Assembly (NCBI GenBank): GCA_964235485.1 | Contig: CAXSAZ010000002.1 | Coordinates: 243,677-307,676, forward strand | DNA: 64,000 nt | Reading direction: 5' to 3' | Origin: CAHJXG01 sp964235485 | GTDB lineage: Bacteria; Pseudomonadota; Alphaproteobacteria; Acetobacterales; Acetobacteraceae | Position numbers and translations under genes: made by a program | The notes under the pieces: model-generated | What the model was told of the DNA's origin: nothing | Databases searched by the model: none | What the model saw: the letters and a program-made list of their open reading frames with translations, nothing else | Part shown: one piece after another, positions 58,123 to 64,000 of the stretch | Position numbering within the stretch: the first letter of the stretch is position 1 | Layout of the letters: the number at the start of each line of letters is the position of its first letter

Positions 58123-58191
58123 GTGCATCCTTACTTCCTGCTATTCATCCTGATGTTCGTCGCCATCGGCCTGGTGAGCTGTGTACTCTAG
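58123..58191 (+). CDS. Possible 22-residue hydrophobic small protein
   Basis: GTG at 58123 opens a frame encoding a single membrane-helix-like peptide (PYFLLFILMFVAIGLVSCVL) that stops at 58191, overlapping the lipoprotein start at 58181 by 11 bases. It lies seven bases after pgeF. It could be a real membrane micropeptide, a leader coupling translation to the lipoprotein gene, or chance. Confidence 0.3.
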   Translation: MHPYFLLFILMFVAIGLVSCVL

Positions 58192-59071
58192 GGTCTGCCT
58201 CGCCGCGTTGCTGGCGCTGGCCGGGTGCGGGGACCTGCCGCAGCCCTTCCTGGGCCGCCCGGGCGCCACGGCGGAACGCTTGGCGCAGCCGCCGCCGTCC
58301 CGGCTCGCGGTGCTGACGCCCGAGCAGTCGCTGCTGCCGGACGCCGGCGCCAATGCCTGGGCGGGCGCCGTCGCCGACGCGCTGCGGACGGAGGAGGTGC
58401 CCGCCACCACCGACAGCACGCGCGGGCGCAGCGATTGGCGCCTCGTGCTGTCGGCCGAGGTGCGCGGCGCCGAGGTGGTGCCGAGCTACGCCGTGCAGAA
58501 CCCCTCCGGCGAGCCGCAAGGCGTGTCGGAGGGCGCGCCGGTCTCGGCAGCCGCCTGGGCCGGCGGCGACCCGGCGGTGCTCAAGACGGCGGCAGCGCAG
58601 GCGGCGCCGGGCATCGCCTCCCTGCTTGGCCGAATCGAGGCCGCGCGCCGGCAGAGCGACCCGAACAGCCTGCTGAACCGCCCGGCCCGCATCTTTCTTT
58701 CCGGCGTGACCGGCGCGCCCGGCGACGGCAACAGCAGCCTGCCGGCGCAGATACGCGCCAAACTCGGCGCCATGGGCCTGGTGGTCCAGGACGCGGCGGG
58801 CGGCGCCGATTTCAGCCTGGCCGGCCAGGTGCAGACCGCGCCCGGCGCCAAGGGCACGATGCGGATCGAGCTGCAGTGGATCGTGTCGGACAGCCGGGGC
58901 GAGGAGCGCGGCCGGATTGTGCAGCTCAACGAGGTGCCGCCGGGCACGCTGGACAGCTATTGGGGCGATGTCGCCGTCGTGGTGGCGAACGAGGCCGCGG
59001 GCGGCGTGCGCGATGTCGTGCTGAACGCGAGCGGGGCGCGGGCGGCCCAATCGGCCACACCCCCGTCGTGA
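58181..59071 (+). CDS. Putative lipoprotein of unknown function
   Basis: A 296-residue protein with a lipoprotein signal (CLAALLALAGC, lipobox ALAGC, lipidated Cys at 16) and a soluble periplasmic domain (RLAVLTPEQSLLPDAGANAW, DWRLVLSAEVRGAEVVPSYA, IFLSGVTGAPGDGNSSLPAQ, DFSLAGQVQTAPGAKGTMRI). The C-terminal segment VAVVVANEAAGGVRDVVLNA is well ordered. No family is recognised. The GTG start lies inside a small hydrophobic frame. It probably ends the hldD-pgeF operon, before a hairpin upstream of prs. Confidence 0.72.
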   Translation: MYSRVCLAALLALAGCGDLPQPFLGRPGATAERLAQPPPSRLAVLTPEQSLLPDAGANAWAGAVADALRTEEVPATTDSTRGRSDWRLVLSAEVRGAEVVPSYAVQNPSGEPQGVSEGAPVSAAAWAGGDPAVLKTAAAQAAPGIASLLGRIEAARRQSDPNSLLNRPARIFLSGVTGAPGDGNSSLPAQIRAKLGAMGLVVQDAAGGADFSLAGQVQTAPGAKGTMRIELQWIVSDSRGEERGRIVQLNEVPPGTLDSYWGDVAVVVANEAAGGVRDVVLNASGARAAQSATPPS

Positions 59072-59077
59072 CAGCTT

Positions 59078-59101
59078 GCATGGGGGTTGCTAAACCCATG
59101 C
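59078..59101. terminator. Hairpin between the lipoprotein gene and prs
   Basis: Perfect 7-bp arms GCATGGG (59078-59084) and CCCATGC (59095-59101) enclose a 10-base loop, seven bases after the lipoprotein stop and 38 bases before the prs start. It could terminate the upstream operon or act in the prs leader. The alternative pairing GGGTT/AACCC within it would exclude the outer stem. Confidence 0.45.
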
Positions 59102-59138
59102 GGCTTGCTGTCTGCCCCATTTCCGGGACGTTCGCCCC

Positions 59139-60071
59139 ATGAAGATCCTCGCCTGCAACAGCAACCGGCCGCTGGCCGAGGCCGTGGCCGCCGCGTTGCA
59201 CCTGAAGCTGGCGAATGCCTCGGTGCGACGGTTCGCCGATCTGGAGATCTTCGTCGAGGTCCACGAAAACGTGCGCGGGGAAGACGTGTTCGTGATCCAA
59301 AGCACGTCCTACCCGGCGAACGACCACATGATGGAGTTGCTGATCACCTGCGACGCGCTGCGGCGGTCCTCCGCCCGGCGCATCACCGCGGTCATTCCGT
59401 ATTTCGGCTATGCCCGGCAGGACCGCAAGGCCGGGCCGCGCACGCCCATCAGCGCCAAGCTGGTGGCGAACCTGATTACGCAGGCCGGCGCCAACCGGGT
59501 GCTGACGCTGGACCTGCACGCCGGGCAAATCCAGGGATTTTTCGACATCCCGGTCGATAACCTTTACGCCGCGCCGATGTTCGCCCGCGACATTCGCAGC
59601 CACTTCGCCGGGCGCGACATCATGATCGTGTCGCCGGACGTGGGCGGCGTGGTGCGGGCGCGCGAAATCTCCACCCGGCTCAACTGCGATCTCGCGATCA
59701 TCGACAAGCGGCGGGAGCGCGCCGGCATGTCGGAGGTGATGAACGTCATCGGCGACGTGCGCGGCAAGGATTGCATCCTGGTGGACGACATCGTGGATAG
59801 CGGCGGCACGCTGTGCAACGCGGCCGTGGCGCTGATGGGAAACGGCGCCAAGTCCGCGAGCGCCTACATCACCCATGGCGTGCTATCCGGCAACGCGGCT
59901 GAGCGCATCGCGGCCTCCCCCATCGAGTGCATGACCATCACCGACAGCATCCTGCCGACCGAGGCCGTGCTGCAAAGCCGCAACCTTCGCCTGTTTTCCA
60001 TCGCTCCCGTTCTCGCCGAGGCCATGCAGCGGATCTCGGACGAGAGTTCCGTCAGCTCACTGTTCGACTAA
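59139..60071 (+). CDS. prs: Ribose-phosphate pyrophosphokinase
   Basis: A 310-residue PRPP synthetase. It contains RFADLEIFVEVHENVRGEDV, VIPYFGYARQDRK (ATP site), TLDLHAGQIQGFFDIPVDNL, the flexible-loop Lys region IIDKRRERAG and the PRPP-binding CILVDDIVDSGGTLCNAA. It makes PRPP from ribose-5-phosphate, the product of the pentose pathway encoded upstream in this window, for nucleotide, histidine and tryptophan synthesis. Confidence 0.96.
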   Translation: MKILACNSNRPLAEAVAAALHLKLANASVRRFADLEIFVEVHENVRGEDVFVIQSTSYPANDHMMELLITCDALRRSSARRITAVIPYFGYARQDRKAGPRTPISAKLVANLITQAGANRVLTLDLHAGQIQGFFDIPVDNLYAAPMFARDIRSHFAGRDIMIVSPDVGGVVRAREISTRLNCDLAIIDKRRERAGMSEVMNVIGDVRGKDCILVDDIVDSGGTLCNAAVALMGNGAKSASAYITHGVLSGNAAERIAASPIECMTITDSILPTEAVLQSRNLRLFSIAPVLAEAMQRISDESSVSSLFD

Positions 60072-60082
60072 GGAGGAAAGCC

Positions 60083-60700
60083 ATGAAGCTGTTCTACGCG
60101 CCGGGCGCCTGTTCCATGGGCATCCACATCGTGCTGGAGGAGATCGGCAAGCCGTATGAGCTGAGCAAGCTCGACATCCGCGGCGGCGAGAACGCCCGCC
60201 CGCCGTTCAGCGAGCTGAACCCCAAGGGCAAGGTGCCCACCCTGCAGCGCGACGACGGGTCGGTGGTGACCGAGTTCCCGGTGATCGCCCATTACCTCGC
60301 CAAGACCAACCCGGAGGCCGGGCTGCTGCCGAAGTCGGAGGAGGCCGAGCTGCGCGCGGCGGAGGCGATGGACTACTGCGTCGCGACCATCCACATGCAA
60401 GCCTTTGCCCGGCAGTTCCGTCCCAGCCATTTCAGCCCGGACGAGGCCGGGCACGACAAGGTGAAGGCGCAAGGCCGGGAGATGGCCGCCAAGGGTTTCG
60501 GCCTCATGGACAAGGTGTTGGCCGGCAAGGATTGGGTCGCCGGCGAGTACAGCATCGCCGACAGCGCGCTGTTCTACGTCGCGTTCTGGGGCAAGCGCGC
60601 GGGCATGGACCTGCCGCCGAACGTCCATGCGCATCTGGACCGCATGATGGCCCGCCCGGCTGTGCAGCGCATGATGGAGCAGGAAGGTCTCAAAGCCTGA
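60083..60700 (+). CDS. Glutathione S-transferase family protein
   Basis: A 205-residue GST. The N-terminal thioredoxin-like domain has KLFYAPGACSMGIHIVLEEI, with the Cys/Ser pair of beta-class enzymes, NPKGKVPTLQRDDGSVVTEF and VIAHYLAKTNPEAGLLP. The helical C-terminal domain has GKDWVAGEYSIADSALFYVA. AGGAGG at 60071-60076 precedes the ATG at 60083. Substrate unknown. The stop overlaps the next start (TGATG). Confidence 0.88.
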   Translation: MKLFYAPGACSMGIHIVLEEIGKPYELSKLDIRGGENARPPFSELNPKGKVPTLQRDDGSVVTEFPVIAHYLAKTNPEAGLLPKSEEAELRAAEAMDYCVATIHMQAFARQFRPSHFSPDEAGHDKVKAQGREMAAKGFGLMDKVLAGKDWVAGEYSIADSALFYVAFWGKRAGMDLPPNVHAHLDRMMARPAVQRMMEQEGLKA

Positions 60701-61257
60701 TGCTGACCCAGCGCGCGTTCTGGTTCCTGCGGCATGGCGAAACCGACTGGAACGCGCGCAACCTGTCTCAGGGCAACGTGGACATACCGCTGAACGAGGT
60801 CGGCCTCGCCCAGGCCCGCACCGCGGCAGAGGTGCTGCGGACCCGCGGCATCCGCTCAATCGTCACCAGCCCCTTGTCCCGCGCCTACGACACCGCCGCC
60901 ATCGTCGGCGAGCAGATCGGCGTGCCGCTGGAGGTGGAGGATGAGCTCCGGGAGGTGGCTTTCGGCGTGCAGGAAGGCCAGCCCATGGCGCAATGGTTCG
61001 ATGACTGGGTTGCCGGCGCGTTCACGCCAGAGGGCGCCGAGCCGTTCAACGTGCTGCGCGCCCGCGCGGTGGCGGCGGTCAACGGGGCGCTGACCCGGCC
61101 GGCGCCCGTGCTGGTGGTGGCGCACGGCGCGCTGTTCCGCGCGCTGCGGGCCGAGATGGGCCTGTCCCCCAACGTCCGTACGCCCAACTCCGTGCCGTTC
61201 TTTTGCGAGCCTGGCACGTCCCCCGGCACGCCCTGGACGTTGACGCCCGCGTCCTGA
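60700..61257 (+). CDS. Histidine phosphatase (phosphoglycerate mutase-like), second copy type
   Basis: A 185-residue phosphatase with FWFLRHGETDWNARNLSQGN, PLNEVGLAQARTAAEVL, VTSPLSRAYDTAAIVGEQIG and VLVVAHGALFRALRAEMG, giving the two catalytic His and Arg residues. It is distinct from the protein at 21814-22407 (different flanking motifs). The substrate could be a phosphosugar, nucleotide or cofactor precursor. Its start overlaps the GST stop. Confidence 0.87.
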   Translation: MLTQRAFWFLRHGETDWNARNLSQGNVDIPLNEVGLAQARTAAEVLRTRGIRSIVTSPLSRAYDTAAIVGEQIGVPLEVEDELREVAFGVQEGQPMAQWFDDWVAGAFTPEGAEPFNVLRARAVAAVNGALTRPAPVLVVAHGALFRALRAEMGLSPNVRTPNSVPFFCEPGTSPGTPWTLTPAS

Positions 61258-61272
61258 CCATCCTTTCCTTGT

Positions 61273-61301
61273 TTTCGGTGCCGAAATATTGTTTGTTTCG
61301 G
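61273..61301. promoter_or_regulatory. AT-rich region with TTTCGG repeats upstream of the sugar dehydrogenase
   Basis: The 48-bp gap before 61306 is AT-rich and holds the inverted pair TTTCGG (61273-61278) and CCGAAA (61281-61286), plus a further TTTCGG at 61296-61301, five bases before the ATG. It may be a promoter/operator or the terminator of the preceding phosphatase gene. No clear -35/-10 pair is visible. Confidence 0.3.
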
Positions 61302-61305
61302 CTCC

Positions 61306-62622
61306 ATGAGGATTTCGGTTCTGGGCATCGGCTACGTCGGCGCGGTCTCATGCGGCTGCCTGTCCGCGTTCGGCCATGAGATCGTGGGCGTCGATATCGC
61401 GCCCGAGAAGGTCGCCATGCTCGCACGCGGGCAGTCGCCCATCGTGGAAGACGAGATCGACCGCCTGATCGCCGAGGGCGTCGGCGCCGGCCGGCTGCGT
61501 GCCACCACCAGCATCGCCGACGCCGTGGCGAACACGGAGGTGTCGTTCATCTCGGTCGGCACGCCGAGCGGACCCGACGGCAGCGTCAGCTTGCGGGCGG
61601 TGGATGAGGTGGTGGCCTCGATCGGCCGGGAACTGCGCGGCAAGCACAGCGCGCACACGGTGGTGATGCGCTCCACGGTGCCGCCTGGCACGGCGGAGGG
61701 CCGGGTGATCCCGATGCTCGAACAGTTCAGTGGCAAGCGGCACGGCGAGGGCTTCCGCTATTTGTCCAACCCCGAGTTCCTGCGGGAAGGCTCGTCGGTC
61801 CGCGACTTCCACGCGCCGCCTTATACGCTGATCGGCGCGGCGCCGGGCGATGATGGGACCGTGCTGCGCGAGATCTACGCGGGCGTCGAGGGCGCGGTGC
61901 ACGTGGCACCGTATCGCGTGGCGGAGGCGGTCAAGTACCTTGCCAACGCCTACCACGCGGTCAAGCTGGCCTTCGCCAACGAGGGCGGGGCGATCTTGGC
62001 GTCGCTGGGGGTGGATGCCCGGGCGGCTTTCCGGCTGTTCTGCGAGGACCGGGTGCTGAACGTCTCGCCCGCCTACCTGACGCCCGGTTTCGCGTTCGGC
62101 GGCTCGTGCCTGCCGAAGGACATCCGCAGCCTGCTGGCCTTGGCCGACCGGGCGAACGTTGCGGCCCCATTCCTCAACCAAGTGCTGCCCAGCAACCACG
62201 CCATCATTGAGCGCACCTTCGAGGCGGTTGCGGCCCGCGGCCGGCAAACCGTCGCGCTGTTCGGGCTGGCCTTCAAACAGGGTACGGACGACCTGCGCGA
62301 AAGTCCGTTCGTGATCCTGGCCGAGCGGCTGCTGGGCCGCGGCTACGACCTGCGCATCTTCGACCGCTCGGTGCAGGTCGCGCGGCTCACCGGCAGCAAC
62401 CGCGCCTATATCGAGCGCGAGATCCCGCATTTGGAGCGGCTGCTCTTTTCAGAGCCTGCCGCGGCGCTGGAGGGTGCCGGGCTGGCGATCTTGGGGCATG
62501 TTGGCCCCGCCGACCGCCCGGCGCTGCTCCAAGCGTTGGACGGGCACACGGTGCTCGACTTGGCGGGCGTCGCTGAAGTCCGGGACCATCCGGGGATCAG
62601 CTATCAAGGGCTTTGCTGGTGA
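61306..62622 (+). CDS. UDP-glucose/GDP-mannose 6-dehydrogenase family (GDP-mannose dehydrogenase-like)
   Basis: A 438-residue nucleotide-sugar dehydrogenase. It has ISVLGIGYVGAVSCGCLSAF for NAD binding, STVPPGTAEGRVIPML, YLSNPEFLREGSSVRDFHAP, EAVKYLANAYHAVKLAFANE and the catalytic Cys in FAFGGSCLPKDIRSLLALA. Length (AlgD about 436) and NPEFLREGSSVRDF fit GDP-mannose dehydrogenases slightly better than UDP-glucose ones. It makes a uronic-acid donor for exopolysaccharide by four-electron oxidation. GTGA overlap links it to the next transferase. Confidence 0.87.
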   Translation: MRISVLGIGYVGAVSCGCLSAFGHEIVGVDIAPEKVAMLARGQSPIVEDEIDRLIAEGVGAGRLRATTSIADAVANTEVSFISVGTPSGPDGSVSLRAVDEVVASIGRELRGKHSAHTVVMRSTVPPGTAEGRVIPMLEQFSGKRHGEGFRYLSNPEFLREGSSVRDFHAPPYTLIGAAPGDDGTVLREIYAGVEGAVHVAPYRVAEAVKYLANAYHAVKLAFANEGGAILASLGVDARAAFRLFCEDRVLNVSPAYLTPGFAFGGSCLPKDIRSLLALADRANVAAPFLNQVLPSNHAIIERTFEAVAARGRQTVALFGLAFKQGTDDLRESPFVILAERLLGRGYDLRIFDRSVQVARLTGSNRAYIEREIPHLERLLFSEPAAALEGAGLAILGHVGPADRPALLQALDGHTVLDLAGVAEVRDHPGISYQGLCW

Positions 62623-63917
62623 AGCCACGGCTGCTGTTCATCTCGCCCCGATTCCTGTTTCCCTTGGACCAGGGTGGGCGCATCCGCACCGCGAACACGC
62701 TGCGCCACATGAAGGGCGGCGCGTTCCACATCACGCTGATGTCCCCGGTTCCACAAGGGGCCGAACGCTTCGCAGAGCAGACGGCGGCGTTGTGCGACCG
62801 TTTCGTTTCATGGCCTGAGTTGCCGATGTCCTGCCTGCGCCGGGCCATGGCGCTGGCCGGCACGCTGCCGGTTGCTGTCGCGACGGATGCGTCCGCCGCC
62901 GGGCGGCGGCTGGTTGCCGACGAGTTGGCAAAGCGGCCGGATGTTGTGCTGGTAGACTTCCCTCACGCGGCGGTGCTGCTGCCGGATACGCTTTCGGCGC
63001 CGTCGCTGATGTTCACACACAATGTCGAGGCGGAGATCTTCTCGCGCCATGCCGATGTCGTGCACGGCCCCATGCGCTGGGTGTGGTGGGATCAGGCCCG
63101 CAAGATGCGCCGGTTCGAGGGCCAAACGCTGCGCCGCTTCGACACCGTGATCGCGGTGTCCACCCGTGATGCGGATGCGTTGCGCGAAGTCTACGCTTTA
63201 CGGCATGTCGAGCCGGTGGAGACCGGGGTGGATGTTGATTACTACGCCTTTCAAGCGCCGGAGCACGCGCCCGCCTTCGGGCCTGCCGAGGGCACGGTGG
63301 TGTTCACCGGTTCAATGGACTCGCGGTCGAACGTCGAAGGTGTCGGATTTCTTATGCGGGAGGTTTGGCCGCTGGTGCTGCAGGCCCGTCCACAGGCCCG
63401 TGCCATCATCGTTGGCCGGAATCCGCCGGACGCCCTGGTTGCGGAGGCCCGGGCGCGCGGACTTGCGTGGGAGTTCACCGGGTTCGTTGAGGATGTGCGC
63501 CCCTATGTCGCCCGCGCGCATGTTTATGCCATTCCACTCCGCGTCGGCAGCGGCACCCGCATCAAGGTGTTCGAGGCGATGGCGATGGGCTGCCCCGTCG
63601 TTTCGACATCGCTGGGTGTTGAGGGGCTGGCCGTGAGGGACGGAGTCGATTACATCGCAGCCGATGCGGCGTCGGACTTTTCAGCCGCGGTGCTGGCGTT
63701 GTTGGATCATGGGTCACGACGACGTGCTTTGGCTTCGGCCGCACGTGCGCTGGTCGTCGAGCATTTTGCTTGGGGCCAGGTGACACGCCGGTTTGAGGCG
63801 CTCTGTTTTGCAGCGACAGATCAGCAACGAGGTGCTCGGTCAGAGGCCGCGGTTGCGATCACCGGGAGCAGAACTGAACCGGATGATTACAACAGTTACC
63901 GACGTACAACGGCGTAG
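62619..63917 (+). CDS. GT4-type glycosyltransferase for exopolysaccharide
   Basis: A 432-residue GT-B enzyme. The N-terminal FPLDQGGRIRTANTLRHMKG is the acceptor-side loop, MFTHNVEAEIFSRHADVVHG follows, and the donor half has VVFTGSMDSRSNVEGVGFLM and PLRVGSGTRIKVFEAMAMGC, with the G-x-G-x-R-x-K loop of GT4/PEP-CTERM-type transferases. The GTG start overlaps the dehydrogenase stop, suggesting it uses the uronate donor made there. It ends 31 bases before the tRNA on the opposite strand. Confidence 0.87.
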   Translation: MKPRLLFISPRFLFPLDQGGRIRTANTLRHMKGGAFHITLMSPVPQGAERFAEQTAALCDRFVSWPELPMSCLRRAMALAGTLPVAVATDASAAGRRLVADELAKRPDVVLVDFPHAAVLLPDTLSAPSLMFTHNVEAEIFSRHADVVHGPMRWVWWDQARKMRRFEGQTLRRFDTVIAVSTRDADALREVYALRHVEPVETGVDVDYYAFQAPEHAPAFGPAEGTVVFTGSMDSRSNVEGVGFLMREVWPLVLQARPQARAIIVGRNPPDALVAEARARGLAWEFTGFVEDVRPYVARAHVYAIPLRVGSGTRIKVFEAMAMGCPVVSTSLGVEGLAVRDGVDYIAADAASDFSAAVLALLDHGSRRRALASAARALVVEHFAWGQVTRRFEALCFAATDQQRGARSEAAVAITGSRTEPDDYNSYRRTTA

Positions 63918-63948
63918 GTGTGTGCTGTTCCTATGCTCATCGTATGGA

Positions 63949-64000
63949 TTGCGGGGACAGGATTTGAACCTGTGACCTTCAGGTTATGAGCCTGACGAGC
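63949..64000 (-). tRNA. tRNA-Met (CAU), probably initiator; 3' part only
   Basis: The minus strand reads anticodon loop CTCATAA (63984-63990) with anticodon CAU at 63986-63988, stem TCAGG/CCTGA, T-arm ACAGG-TTCAAAT-CCTGT and the 3' acceptor strand CCCCGCA with discriminator A at 63949. CCA is not encoded. The GCTCGTC preceding the anticodon stem, and A at the end of the acceptor strand (C1-A72 type mismatch expected), resemble alphaproteobacterial initiator tRNA. The 5' half lies beyond the window. Confidence 0.88.

Overview
The window is GC-rich, densely coded chromosomal DNA that looks alphaproteobacterial, most likely Acetobacteraceae (Rhodospirillales). The evidence is a pentose-phosphate operon carrying a transaldolase/glucose-6-phosphate isomerase fusion as in acetic acid bacteria, a PetP/PetR-like MarR-OmpR pair divergent from ilvE, phasin, UbiK, a pgsA-(lipoprotein)-moaD-moaE array, and a tRNA-Met(CAU) of alphaproteobacterial initiator type at the right edge. 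No species can be named from sequence alone.

Layout. 1-6.9 kb: Uma2-type nuclease fragment, PIG3-type quinone oxidoreductase, orphan Tat-exported branched-chain amino acid type binding protein, DUF4337 membrane protein, a hydratase/dehydrogenase pair resembling a split MFE-2, a dihydropyrimidinase-type amidohydrolase and a small orphan gene. 6.9-11.1 kb: an AT-richer accessory island. It holds a phage HK97-gp10-like domain fused to a toxin-like C-terminal domain with an abutting putative immunity gene, followed by a complete 2,482-bp IS1595-family element (8600-11081). This element has inverted repeats, a perfect 8-bp target duplication TTTAAAAA, a transposase, and two passenger genes including a DUF3800 protein. 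11.2-12.4 kb: nhaA.

12.5-21.2 kb: a tightly overlapping operon for an unidentified glycan. It contains a GT9-like enzyme, two tandem CgeB-type glycosyltransferases, a sugar nucleotidyltransferase, a TIGR04290-like methyltransferase, a glycosidase whose barrel halves appear in swapped order, a PIG-L deacetylase, a GT4 enzyme and a FemAB-like acyltransferase. 21.2-33.5 kb (minus strand): small P-loop kinase, then the sugar-catabolic operon tkt, tal-pgi, gnd, zwf, HAD phosphatase, pgl, gntK, rpiA, ROK glucokinase and phosphoglycerate-mutase-type phosphatase. Together these cover glucose phosphorylation, gluconate entry and both branches of the pentose phosphate pathway.

33.8-54.5 kb: housekeeping genes (chaC, uvrB, pteridine-reductase-like SDR with folB, uvrC, pgsA, moaDE, ilvE, petPR-like regulators with a sensor kinase, phasin, proC, YbjN, UbiK). 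They are interrupted at 36.8-38.8 kb by a decayed polymorphic-toxin locus whose reading frame is broken at least twice. 54.6-64 kb: envelope and metabolism genes (hldD, lgt, MidA-type methyltransferase, pgeF, lipoprotein, prs, GST, phosphatase), a nucleotide-sugar dehydrogenase with a glycosyltransferase, and the 3' part of a tRNA-Met on the minus strand.

The most novel-looking items are the DUF3800-carrying IS1595 transposon, the gp10-toxin fusion with its immunity candidate, and the glycan operon with its permuted glycosidase.
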